Below are positions 1 to 6,275 of a stretch of 6,566 nt of DNA, one piece after another. Position numbers and translations under genes: made by a program. Source of the stretch: Actinomycetota bacterium. GTDB taxonomy: Bacteria > Actinomycetota > Actinomycetes > Nanopelagicales > Nanopelagicaceae. The stretch spans positions 1 through 6,566 of the forward strand of contig WLNN01000074.1 of assembly GCA_009699765.1 (NCBI GenBank), written 5' to 3'. Position 1 is the stretch's first letter. Each line of letters starts with the position of its first letter. The notes under the pieces were generated by a model. The model saw only the letters and a program-made list of their open reading frames with translations, was not told the origin of the DNA and made no database searches.

Positions 1-2
1 CC

Positions 3-431
3 GCTTACTTCTTGATTGGTAAGAGTTTCGGACATAACCGCCATCCAATTGGTTCAACGATCATTGGTCTAGGAGTTGCTAGCGGTTTCTGGCTCGTAGT
101 TCTTCCTATTTGGAACTTCCCAACAGAAGTTCTATCGATGCAGATGGATATCCACGGTTACTTAGCTGGACACACATTCCCTGGCTGGGCGCTATTAATT
201 TGGGTTATCGTGATGGGAACAATCGTTCCTTACATCTGTGTTATTAGTGGTCTGCGTTTATTAAGCGCATCAAAGAGTAGTGTTCTTGGAATGTTAGAGC
301 CTGTATTAGCTGGAGCTCTTGCATGGATCTGGCTTGGACAGAGTTGGGATTTAATTCAATTAATTGGCGCGATTATCGTGCTGATTGGAATTTACCTTGC
401 TGATAAATCTAAATCCGAGAGTGATAGCTAA
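3..431 (+). CDS. EamA/DMT-family membrane transporter, C-terminal part (5' truncated by window edge)
   Basis: The reading frame is open from the first complete codon (Ala-Tyr-Phe-Leu-Ile-Gly-Lys) with no stop upstream, so the true start lies outside the window. The visible 142 residues hold about four hydrophobic segments and match the second EamA repeat of drug/metabolite transporters. The hallmark is the penultimate helix region, where GLRLLSASKSS is followed by VLGMLEPVLAGALAWIWLG (the 'LEPV' and 'WLGQ' positions typical of EamA proteins), then LIQLIGAIIVLIGIYLAD, the usual last helix, and a short charged cytoplasmic tail ending SKSESDS. The family exports or imports small metabolites such as amino acids or nucleotides across the inner membrane. 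The substrate cannot be told from this part. It converges on dnaB with only 22 bp between the two stop codons and no obvious terminator hairpin in the gap. Confidence 0.85.
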   Translation, partial: AYFLIGKSFGHNRHPIGSTIIGLGVASGFWLVVLPIWNFPTEVLSMQMDIHGYLAGHTFPGWALLIWVIVMGTIVPYICVISGLRLLSASKSSVLGMLEPVLAGALAWIWLGQSWDLIQLIGAIIVLIGIYLADKSKSESDS

Positions 432-453
432 ATATCTTTGTATTTAACTAAAG

Positions 454-1953
454 TTATTCGTTCCAACCGCCATCGCCATCTTCGGCAGGTTGTTGATCAC
501 CATATGGAGATTCAGGTACATATCCTGCTGGCGCAGTAACTGGAACAGATGCCGGTTCATTCCATTGACGCGGTGTCTGAGCTTGCGCCATATCGAAGAA
601 GCGCGCGAAGTGAAGCTGCGCTGAAACAGTAATTGTTCGCGTTGGTCCATTACGGTGCTTAGCAACAATGAGGTCTGCCTCGCCCGCACGATTCTGTGAG
701 TCATACATATCTTCGCGGTGTAACAAGATAACTACGTCAGCATCCTGCTCGATAGATCCGGATTCGCGAAGGTCAGAGAGCATTGGCTTCTTATCGGTAC
801 GTTGTTCTGGTCCGCGGTTAAGCTGCGAGATAGCAATAACAGGCACATCAAGCTCTTTTGCCATCAATTTAATTTGGCGAGAGAAATCAGAAACTTCTTG
901 CTGACGGTTTTCAACGCGCTTACCTGATGTCATCAGCTGAAGGTAATCAATAACAATAAGTTTGAGGTCGTGCTTCTGCTTAAGACGTCGCGCCTTTGCG
1001 CGGATCTCCATCATCGATAAGTTTGGTGAGTCATCAATAAACAAGGGTGCATCAGAAATCTCACCCATACGACGTGCAAGCTTTGCCCACTCATCATCGC
1101 TGAGCTGACCTGATCGAATGTTGTTAAGTCCTACGCGCGCTTCAGCTGACAACATACGCATTGTGATTTCGGACTTAGACATTTCGAGAGAGAAGATAAC
1201 TGCTGTTTGGTTATCGTGAATTGCTGCATGTCGCGCAATATCAAGACCTAACGTTGACTTACCAACTGCAGGACGCGCCGCGAGAATAATCATGTTACCT
1301 GGGTGGAAACCGTGTGTCAGCAAATCAAGATCACGGAAGCCAGAATTTACTCCCTCAACACCTGCGCCTTTAGAGATGGCCTCAATCTCATCGAGAGCTT
1401 GTGGAAGAAGTTGGCTGAGTAGAACGTAATCTTCAGATGAACGACGTTCGGTAACGGCATAGATCTCGGCTTGCGCAGCATCGACTGCATCATCAACTTC
1501 ACCGTTTTGATCGTAACCAAGTTGAACAACTTTTGTTCCTGCTTCAACTAATCGGCGCATGATTGCATGATCAAGAACAATCTTTGCGTAGTAGCTAGCA
1601 TTCGCTGCAGTTGGAACGGATGAGATAAGTGTGTGAAGGTATGGTGCGCCACCTGCACGTGCAATTTCTCCACGCTTTGAAAGTTCTGCCGAAACAGTGA
1701 TTGCGTCCGCTGGTTCGCCGCGACCGTATAAATCGAGAATCGCTTCAAAAATTAATTCGTGTGCAGGGCGATAAAAATCGCGTGATCGAAGAGTCTCAAC
1801 AACATCTGCAATTGCATCTTTAGATAAGAGCATTCCGCCAAGAACAGATTGTTCTGCTTGAAGATCTTGTGGTGGGGTACGCTCGAACTCAACGCCGATA
1901 GGGCTCTGTTCGCGAGAACGAGGGGCGTTTGAAGGAAACTCTGCGATGCTCAC
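454..1953 (-). CDS. dnaB: Replicative DNA helicase DnaB
   Basis: Hexameric 5'-3' helicase that unwinds DNA ahead of the replisome and recruits primase. With the GTG start at 1953 it has 499 residues. The N-terminal domain begins at ERTPPQDLQAEQSVLGGMLL (about residues 24-43), a typical actinobacterial DnaB opening. The RecA-like C-terminal domain shows Walker A (ARPAVGKST, about 226-234), the catalytic Glu in FSLEMS (E257), Walker B (LIVIDYLQL, D336), the SQLNR motif (about 376-380), and the Arg finger in AKHRNGPT (R434). The tail after about 455 is Pro/Gly/Asp-rich and probably disordered. No intein interrupts the motifs, unlike some mycobacterial homologues. The frame stays open to an ATG at 2070, but those 39 extra codons encode no family-like sequence, lack a ribosome site, and overlap the DnaA-box array, so I prefer GTG 1953. 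The gene stands alone: corA is divergent upstream and the transporter convergent downstream. Confidence 0.97.
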   Translation of the reverse strand: MSIAEFPSNAPRSREQSPIGVEFERTPPQDLQAEQSVLGGMLLSKDAIADVVETLRSRDFYRPAHELIFEAILDLYGRGEPADAITVSAELSKRGEIARAGGAPYLHTLISSVPTAANASYYAKIVLDHAIMRRLVEAGTKVVQLGYDQNGEVDDAVDAAQAEIYAVTERRSSEDYVLLSQLLPQALDEIEAISKGAGVEGVNSGFRDLDLLTHGFHPGNMIILAARPAVGKSTLGLDIARHAAIHDNQTAVIFSLEMSKSEITMRMLSAEARVGLNNIRSGQLSDDEWAKLARRMGEISDAPLFIDDSPNLSMMEIRAKARRLKQKHDLKLIVIDYLQLMTSGKRVENRQQEVSDFSRQIKLMAKELDVPVIAISQLNRGPEQRTDKKPMLSDLRESGSIEQDADVVILLHREDMYDSQNRAGEADLIVAKHRNGPTRTITVSAQLHFARFFDMAQAQTPRQWNEPASVPVTAPAGYVPESPYGDQQPAEDGDGGWNE

Positions 1954-1961
1954 GGGAGAAA

Positions 1962-1972
1962 CTTCCCACCTT
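1962..1972 (-). promoter_or_regulatory. Candidate dnaB ribosome binding site supporting the GTG start
   Basis: On the minus strand AAGGTGGGAAG lies 8 nt before GTG 1953. Its AAGGTGG core is Shine-Dalgarno-like, though the core itself sits 12 nt from the start, a little far. The alternative ATG at 2070 is preceded by CTCTTATCCACCG, which has no purine-rich site and is part of a DnaA box. This favours the shorter protein but does not prove it. Confidence 0.4.
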
Positions 1973-2007
1973 GGGGTGACAAAAGCGATTAGCCCTGTGG
2001 AGTCACA

Positions 2008-2112
2008 TGTGGGTAAGTGGCCAATTCCTGTGTGAAAAGGTGGGGATAAGTTGTGGATAACAACTGGCATCGGTGGATAAGAGGCGAATTAAGCGCAATC
2101 TTTTGTGGATTA
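2008..2112 (-). promoter_or_regulatory. Array of five DnaA-box-like 9-mers in the dnaB-corA intergenic region
   Basis: Read on the minus strand, five 9-mers match the DnaA box TTATCCACA: TAATCCACA (2104-2112), TTATCCACC (2072-2080), TTATCCACA (2052-2060, perfect), TTATCCCCA (2041-2049) and TTACCCACA (2008-2016). The four imperfect ones each have one mismatch. All point the same way, toward dnaB. Distances between successive box starts are 33, 11, 20 and 32 bp, close to 3, 1, 2 and 3 helical turns, so a DnaA filament could bind them on one face. With equal base frequencies about 0.01 such sites would be expected on one strand in 105 bp. The array lies in the 229-bp divergent gap and ends 54 bp before the dnaB GTG. 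Likely roles are DnaA control of dnaB (and perhaps corA) transcription or DnaA titration. A short A-rich stretch (2111-2125) adjoins the outermost box, but nothing else marks it as an origin. Confidence 0.7.
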
Positions 2113-2182
2113 AAAAACCAATTAGACATCTCAAATAGTGGTCCTTCATCTCAAATTCACCTTGGTAGGCAAAGATGTCTCC

Positions 2183-3154
2183 ATGATCGTTGACTACGCC
2201 CTCTATCAAAATGGCGCTCGAGATAGCGAACCATCAAATTTAGGCGAGATGATTTCTAAAGCTCGTACTGAAGGTGGCTTTGTCTGGCTTGGTGTTGCAG
2301 AACCAACAGAGGCAGAGTTTGTAAAGATGGCAAATGATTTTCAATTTCATCCACTTGCAATTGAAGATGCTGTTGCTGCGCATCAACGCCCTAAATTTGA
2401 AGAGTTCCCTGATGTTAATGTGATGGTTTTAAAGACTGCCTTCTATGAAGAGAAGGGCAGTTTGATCTCTACCGGTGAAATATTGGCATTTATCGGAAGC
2501 TATTTCATTGTCGTTGTGCGTCACGGTAGCGGTGCTCCGCTTGCAAATACACGTCATCACCTTGAAAGTAATCCTGAGCAGATGGCGAAGGGGCCTTACG
2601 CGGTACTGCACGCAATTTTGGATCATGTCATTGATTGCTACATCGACATCTCTGTTGAGTTAGAGACAGATGTGACTCAAGTAGAACAGAAAGTCTTTGG
2701 AACAACTCGTGAAAGCGCATCACAAGAAATATATTTATTAAAGCGAGAAGTGATTGAGTTCCGTCATGCAATCGATCCATTGCTAGCGCCTCTTCAAAAT
2801 ATTGCCAGCATTGGTGCTCGCAATATTCCGACCGAACTAACACCATTCTTTAGAGACACTCTAGATCATCTATCTCGCGCATCAGATGCGGCTGCTGGGT
2901 TAGATTCACTACTTACATCAGCTCTTCAGGCTGAAATTGCTCAAGTACAGTTGCAACAAAATGAAGATATGCGCAAAATTACTTCATACGTTGCGTTAGC
3001 TTCAGTTCCTACAATGGTTGCAGGAATCTACGGAATGAACTTCGACACAATGCCTGAACTTCGCTGGCAGTACGGCTATCCGCTTGTTGTAGGTTCACTG
3101 CTCCTTGTTACCGCATTTTTATATCGTAAATTCAAGAAATCAGGTTGGTTGTAA
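2183..3154 (+). CDS. corA: CorA-family magnesium/cobalt transport protein
   Basis: Homopentameric inner-membrane channel of the CorA/MIT family that carries Mg2+ (and Co2+ or Ni2+) down the membrane potential. From ATG 2183 the protein has 323 residues, normal for the family. The N-terminal cytoplasmic alpha/beta domain opens MIVDYALYQNG and contains the conserved HPLAIEDAVAAHQRPK region (about 56-71). A long helical stalk follows (about 150-265). Two C-terminal transmembrane helices flank the signature YGMN (G284-M285-N286), and the protein ends with a basic FKKSGWL tail, as expected. The frame extends upstream to GTG 2138, adding 15 residues (MVLHLKFTLVGKDVS) that do not resemble the family, so ATG 2183 is preferred although its ribosome site (GGTAGGC, 2164-2170) is weak. 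It is divergent from dnaB across the DnaA-box array and convergent with rplI. It sits between rplI and dnaB on the opposite strand. Confidence 0.93.
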   Translation: MIVDYALYQNGARDSEPSNLGEMISKARTEGGFVWLGVAEPTEAEFVKMANDFQFHPLAIEDAVAAHQRPKFEEFPDVNVMVLKTAFYEEKGSLISTGEILAFIGSYFIVVVRHGSGAPLANTRHHLESNPEQMAKGPYAVLHAILDHVIDCYIDISVELETDVTQVEQKVFGTTRESASQEIYLLKREVIEFRHAIDPLLAPLQNIASIGARNIPTELTPFFRDTLDHLSRASDAAAGLDSLLTSALQAEIAQVQLQQNEDMRKITSYVALASVPTMVAGIYGMNFDTMPELRWQYGYPLVVGSLLLVTAFLYRKFKKSGWL

Positions 3155-3163
3155 ATTTGCATA

Positions 3164-3204
3164 AGTAAGGCCCGCCACCGATTGGTGACGGGCCTTACTC
3201 TTTT
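3164..3204. terminator. Bidirectional rho-independent-type terminator between corA and the rpsF-ssb-rpsR-rplI operon
   Basis: A perfect 11-bp inverted repeat, AGTAAGGCCCG (3164-3174) with CGGGCCTTACT (3189-3199), continues after one C/A mismatch into four more pairs (CACC-type stem 3176-3179 with 3184-3187) around a GATT loop. On the plus strand it starts 9 nt after the corA stop and is followed by CTTTT (3200-3204). On the minus strand it begins 16 nt after the rplI stop (TAA at 3216-3218) and is followed by an AT-rich stretch without a clean T run. It is therefore a good corA terminator and a plausible one for the ribosomal operon. Confidence 0.85.
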
Positions 3205-3215
3205 GAACTTTTAGA

Positions 3216-3662
3216 TTATGAAGCTGTTACTGCTAAAGCGACAGTCGCGACAACATTGTGTCCGAGTGAAACCTTTACAGAGTAGCTGCCAGTCTTCTTG
3301 ATGTGACCTGTCGCCTTGATGTTATGGCGATCGATATCAATCTTTGTTGCTGACTTGATTGCTGCTGTGATGTCTTTATCGGTTACTGAACCGAAAAGGC
3401 GTCCTGCAACACCAGTCTTAACAAGAACAGTGATCGTGGCGCCTTCAAGAGTTGCCTTGATCTCCTTAGCGTGATCGATATCGCGGACTTCGCGTGCAGC
3501 GCGTGCGCGACGAATTCCTTCGATCTGCTTCTCTCCACCAAGTGTCCATGCAATTGCTGCACCACGTGGAAGGAGGAAGTTACGTGCATATCCATCTTTA
3601 ACTGTTACAACGTCACCGGCTGTGCCGAGCTTTGCAACTTCACGAGTAAGAATTAGTTTCAT
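3216..3662 (-). CDS. rplI: 50S ribosomal protein L9
   Basis: L9 binds 23S rRNA near the base of the L1 stalk and spans outward, helping to keep the reading frame. The 148-residue length is standard. The N-terminal RNA-binding domain shows MKLILTREVAKLG, then GDVVTVKDGYARNFLLPRGAA (about residues 16-36), the family's signature. A charged connecting helix (about 45-75) is followed by the C-terminal domain with the GRLFGSVT motif (about 87-94). AAGGAG (3672-3677) lies 9 nt before the ATG and overlaps the rpsR stop codon, so only 13 bp separate the genes and translation is probably coupled. It is the last gene of the rpsF-ssb-rpsR-rplI operon and is followed by the shared hairpin terminator. Confidence 0.97.
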   Translation of the reverse strand: MKLILTREVAKLGTAGDVVTVKDGYARNFLLPRGAAIAWTLGGEKQIEGIRRARAAREVRDIDHAKEIKATLEGATITVLVKTGVAGRLFGSVTDKDITAAIKSATKIDIDRHNIKATGHIKKTGSYSVKVSLGHNVVATVALAVTAS

Positions 3663-3675
3663 TTTCTGATTCTCC

Positions 3676-3963
3676 TTATCGTGCTGAAGATGTGTAAGGC
3701 AGTAGTGCTACTTCACGGCTGTTCTTAACAGCTGTAGCTACTGCGCGCTGATGTTGTGTGCATGCGCCTGTGACGCGGCGAGCGCGGATCTTTCCGCGAT
3801 CTGAAATGTACTTGCGAAGTGTCGCAATATCTTTGTAATCGATATATGTGACCTTGTCGCGGCAGAAGCTGCAAGGCTTCTTCTTGAACTTCTTATTGAG
3901 GGCAGCTGCTTTCGCGCCCTTGTTCTTAATCTCTTTGAGATTACGGTTATTTCTTGCTCCCAT
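3676..3963 (-). CDS. rpsR: 30S ribosomal protein S18, zinc-ligand (C+) type
   Basis: S18 forms a heterodimer with S6 that binds the central domain of 16S rRNA in the small-subunit platform. The protein has 95 residues. The family core [18 protein letters not shown] (about 42-59) and [14 protein letters not shown] (about 60-73) is followed by [12 protein letters not shown] and the usual actinobacterial ending TSSAR. Cys31-x-x-Cys34 and Cys68-x-x-His71 are a probable zinc site, which marks it as the zinc-dependent paralogue type; a Cys-free paralogue may exist elsewhere in the genome. The N-terminus (1-30) is very basic with KKFKKKP. AAGGAG at 3971-3976 gives a clear ribosome site 7 nt before the ATG. 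It follows ssb after a 72-bp gap. Confidence 0.97.
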   Translation of the reverse strand: MGARNNRNLKEIKNKGAKAAALNKKFKKKPCSFCRDKVTYIDYKDIATLRKYISDRGKIRARRVTGACTQHQRAVATAVKNSREVALLPYTSSAR

Positions 3964-3983
3964 TATGGTGCTCCTTTTCGGGC

Positions 3984-3997
3984 CCTACCTCGGTAGG
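3984..3997 (-). other. Small inverted repeat in the ssb-rpsR gap
   Basis: CCTACC (3984-3989) and GGTAGG (3992-3997) form a perfect inverted repeat with a 2-nt centre; as RNA it would fold with 5 pairs and a 4-nt loop. It lies in the 72-bp untranslated gap, ending 8 nt upstream of the rpsR ribosome site, with a GGGCCC palindrome (3980-3985) overlapping its edge. It could be a processing or regulatory hairpin setting rpsR expression against ssb. It lacks a T run, so it is not a terminator. Confidence 0.35.
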
Positions 3998-4035
3998 AAT
4001 GGATTAGTTACGGATATTTTCCTTATTAATATGTA

Positions 4036-4542
4036 TTAAAAAGGTGGTTCGTCGGTTGTAGATGGAGAACCCCATCCACCACCGGCTGGTGACGTTGATG
4101 CAGCAGCCCATGGATCTTCAGCAAAATCAGCAGCAGGAGCTGAGAAGCCCCCTCCACCTGTTCCGCCTGCAGCGCGCTGAGTTCGTGTGACCTTAGCTGT
4201 TGCATTGCGAAGTGATGGACCTACTTCATCTACCTCTACCTCAAAGACTGTGCGCTTTTCGCCTTCTTTTGTCTCATATGAACGTTGCTTGAGACGACCT
4301 GTAAGAATGACGCGCATTCCCTTAGTCAATGACTCAGCAACATTCTCAGCAGCTTGACGCCAGATATTGCATTGAAGGAAGAGGCTCTCGCCATCTTTCC
4401 ACTCGTTCGTAGTTTTATCTAAGTAACGAGGGGTTGAAGCAACGCGGAATTTTGCTACCGCTGCACCCGAAGGGGTAAAGCGAAGCTCTGGATCGTCAAC
4501 GAGGTTGCCGACCATTGTGATTGTTGTATCTCCTGCTGCCAT
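4036..4542 (-). CDS. ssb: Single-stranded DNA-binding protein
   Basis: Coats single-stranded DNA during replication, repair and recombination and recruits partner enzymes through its C-terminal tip. It has 168 residues. The N-terminal OB-fold (about 1-110) starts with [22 protein letters not shown] and contains [21 protein letters not shown] and [13 protein letters not shown], all typical of bacterial SSB. A Gly/Ala/Pro-rich flexible linker (about 120-160) leads to the acidic-hydrophobic tip DEPPF (164-168), the partner-binding end seen in actinobacterial SSBs. Purine-rich GAAGG/AAGGT (about 4549-4556 on the minus strand) precedes the ATG as a modest ribosome site. It is located between rpsF and rpsR, the usual actinobacterial order, with a longer gap (124 bp) to rpsF that may hold an extra promoter. 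Confidence 0.97.
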   Translation of the reverse strand: MAAGDTTITMVGNLVDDPELRFTPSGAAVAKFRVASTPRYLDKTTNEWKDGESLFLQCNIWRQAAENVAESLTKGMRVILTGRLKQRSYETKEGEKRTVFEVEVDEVGPSLRNATAKVTRTQRAAGGTGGGGFSAPAADFAEDPWAAASTSPAGGGWGSPSTTDEPPF

Positions 4543-4666
4543 TTTCTTACCTTCTTTTCTACCTTATCTAGGCGTATCTACTGGTTGAGTCCGTGCTATT
4601 AAGTTACTCGCCACCACCCACATTTCGCGGAAGCAATTCCGTTGCTGTGAATAGTTTTGCCGAAAT
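4543..4666 (-). other. rpsF-ssb intergenic region with hairpin and possible -10 elements
   Basis: This 124-bp gap holds no ORF of note. On the minus strand CGGAA-TTGC-TTCCG (4628-4641) can form a 5-bp hairpin, and two TAGATA hexamers (4575-4580 and 4565-4570) ten bases apart resemble -10 elements just upstream of ssb. No convincing -35 partner is seen, so an ssb-specific promoter is only a guess. A separate ssb promoter would let SSB supply differ from ribosomal protein supply. Confidence 0.25.
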
Positions 4667-4951
4667 TTACTCGGGGCGCATTACCTTTGTGCGAAGGATT
4701 GATTCATTCAAGTTGAGCTGACGATCTAGCTCCTTGATTGCGGCTGGCTCACAGTTTAAATCTGCAACTGCGTAGATGCCTTCTGCCTTCTTATTAATCT
4801 CGAATGACATGCGGCGCTTGCCCCATACATCGAGCTTATTGACAGCACCACCGCTGTCTTTGATGATCTTGAGATATGTCTCAAGTGATGGTGTGACTGT
4901 ACGTTCTTCTAGATCTGGATCAAGAATGACCATGATTTCATAGTGACGCAT
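4667..4951 (-). CDS. rpsF: 30S ribosomal protein S6
   Basis: S6 pairs with S18 on the platform of the small ribosomal subunit. The protein has 94 residues, normal for actinobacteria. The opening [16 protein letters not shown] and the central [19 protein letters not shown] (about 34-52), then [38 protein letters not shown], match the S6 family along the whole length. The ribosome site is a perfect AGGAGGT (4963-4969), 11 nt before the ATG, and lies inside a predicted stem of the upstream leader. It is the first gene of the rpsF-ssb-rpsR-rplI operon, so feedback acting on its leader could control S18 and L9 too. Confidence 0.97.
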   Translation of the reverse strand: MRHYEIMVILDPDLEERTVTPSLETYLKIIKDSGGAVNKLDVWGKRRMSFEINKKAEGIYAVADLNCEPAAIKELDRQLNLNESILRTKVMRPE

Positions 4952-5010
4952 GTGTTAACCCGACCTCCTCTGGACTAAGACGGCCACGGCATTTCCGTGA
5001 CAGGAGGGTT
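4952..5010 (-). ncRNA. Structured rpsF leader, probable S6:S18-binding autoregulatory element
   Basis: On the minus strand a hairpin P2 forms from GTCACGG (5001-4995) and CCGTGGC (4989-4983), 7 pairs including one T-G, with a 5-nt AAATG loop. An outer stem P1 pairs CCTCCT (5007-5002) with AGGAGG (4969-4964), which is the Shine-Dalgarno sequence of rpsF. Between P2 and P1 on the 3' side runs an unpaired strand beginning with CCG (4983-4981, its first C shared with P2). The known S6:S18 mRNA element likewise has a hairpin beside a conserved CCG bulge that mimics the 16S rRNA site, and works by repressing rpsF translation. The position, CCG and SD-covering stem fit that class; the fold is by eye. 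Excess S6:S18 would stabilise P1 and block translation. Confidence 0.7.
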
Positions 5011-5086
5011 AAAAACCTTCATCGCTAGGCCGACGGCCCTTTGAATCAGGAGGCTAAGGGTAACTCGGGGAGGGTGAAAGGAGAAA

Positions 5087-6265
5087 TTAGAGGGGTAATT
5101 CGGGCCAGCGCGCAGCCTCAAGCAAGCCGCCAGAGCGGTGTCTGCGAGCTAAGGCAATTGCCAAGGCTAGGGCAGCGAGAATTCGGAAGATTGTTATTGC
5201 TGCATACGCCTTTACCGGCAAACCAAATGTTGCACCGGTAAGAGTTGCAAGGTGTTGCCAAATTGCGATGTGATAAATAATTTCTGCACTCTGCCAGAAC
5301 CAGAACCAAGAAAGATCTCGTTTATTGGTAATCGCAAGAAGCACCAACGGTGTTAGCCATAGAATATATTGTGGTGAATAAACCTTGCTTACTGTCATGA
5401 GAACAATGAAGATAAAGACTGAACTTTGGGCGAGTGTAAGAATTGCCTTGGTTTGTAGCGAATAAATAGCTACAACCAATACTCCAATTAAAAGAGTGAG
5501 TATTGCCAGGTAATTAATGTTACTGAGGTTAACTCCGAAAACACTAAGTGCGTACCAAATAGAACCCCAATCAGCTTCACGATGAAGATTGAGTTTGTAG
5601 AAGCGCCACCATCCGGTTGGGGTTGTAAGTGCAAATGGAATATTGATTGCGATAAATGTGGCAAGTGATAGCGCTATGTATGTGATGCCTTGCTTAATCT
5701 CTCTTCGGCGAATATAAATTATTGCAACTGGGAGCAAGAGCACTATGGGAAAGAATTTAGTTGCGATTGAGATTCCTAATATGGCCGCGCTCGCTAATTC
5801 CTTTTTGCGATCGAACCAATATATAGAAAGCAACATTGTGACGATTGCCCAAAGATCCCAGTTGATATAGAGGGCTAATATTCCTGTTGGCGCAAGTGCA
5901 TACACAATCGCTAACTCTGGTTTCATGCGATAAAAAATTAACGCCGAGCCTATGAATAGAAGTGCAATCAATATTGCACCAAAGTTGAAATACGCGACAG
6001 GACCTTCCGGTGATACCTTTGCGGTGGCCCACATAATTGCGCCTTGAAGAGCTGGATATTCTGTTGCCAACTCATCTCCATTAAAAGCCCATTCGCCTTT
6101 ACCGAAAGAACGAGTGCTATAAAGTGCCGGTAAGTCGCTATAACAGGCGTGGATGTATTGATCTGGCCCAGCCCACACTGTTTTTTCGCAATGAGCAAAC
6201 TTTCCAAATGAAAACAGTGATGCAACTATTGCAAGAAGTAGAACGACTCGTGTTGTGACACGCAT
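5087..6265 (-). CDS. GT87-family polytopic membrane glycosyltransferase (Rv0051-like)
   Basis: A 392-residue integral membrane protein with about ten hydrophobic segments, of the GT-C fold glycosyltransferases (GT87, formerly DUF2029) that use polyprenyl-phosphate sugars at the outer face of the membrane, often mannosyltransferases for lipoglycans. After the first helix (about 5-22) comes the extracytoplasmic loop GPDQYIHACYSDLPALYSTR (33-52) with EYPALQG (69-75). Later marks are NWDLWA (135-140), ATKFFP (168-173) and YSPQYILWLTPL (296-307), characteristic of the family. D35, D44, E69 and D137 are the natural candidates for catalytic or sugar-binding acids. The tail is basic, then ends WPELPL. 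It starts 10 bp after the penicillin-binding protein stop with almost no Shine-Dalgarno, suggesting coupling to it. Its place between a class A PBP and rpsF matches Rv0051 of M. tuberculosis. Its exact sugar and acceptor are unknown. Confidence 0.85.
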   Translation of the reverse strand: MRVTTRVVLLLAIVASLFSFGKFAHCEKTVWAGPDQYIHACYSDLPALYSTRSFGKGEWAFNGDELATEYPALQGAIMWATAKVSPEGPVAYFNFGAILIALLFIGSALIFYRMKPELAIVYALAPTGILALYINWDLWAIVTMLLSIYWFDRKKELASAAILGISIATKFFPIVLLLPVAIIYIRRREIKQGITYIALSLATFIAINIPFALTTPTGWWRFYKLNLHREADWGSIWYALSVFGVNLSNINYLAILTLLIGVLVVAIYSLQTKAILTLAQSSVFIFIVLMTVSKVYSPQYILWLTPLVLLAITNKRDLSWFWFWQSAEIIYHIAIWQHLATLTGATFGLPVKAYAAITIFRILAALALAIALARRHRSGGLLEAARWPELPL

Positions 6266-6275
6266 TGAGAAAGCT

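Noticed and set aside
432..453. Terminator between the converging transporter and dnaB genes
   Set aside because: The 22-bp gap is AT-rich but has no inverted repeat of useful length.
444..704. Minus-strand ORF of 86 codons inside the dnaB 3' region
   Set aside because: Overlaps dnaB in another frame and shows no family features.
2051..2108. Sigma70-type promoters for corA or dnaB using TTGTGG or TTGCGC as -35 elements
   Set aside because: No -10 hexamer lies at 16-18 bp from any of them on either strand, and the TTGTGG motifs are explained by the DnaA boxes.
2003..2209. Minus-strand ORF of 68 codons upstream of dnaB
   Set aside because: It has no family-like sequence, overlaps the corA start and the DnaA-box array, and is best explained as chance open frame.
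5026..5040. GC-rich hairpin AGGCC-GAC-GGCC between the GT87 stop and rpsF as a terminator
   Set aside because: The stem is only 4 pairs and the T run on the minus strand begins about 12 nt beyond it, so it does not fit a rho-independent terminator; read-through or an rpsF promoter in this gap remains undecided.
5041..5241. Plus-strand ORF of 66 codons opposite rpsF leader and GT87 end
   Set aside because: Mostly antisense to the GT87 coding region, with no recognisable domain; a shadow frame.
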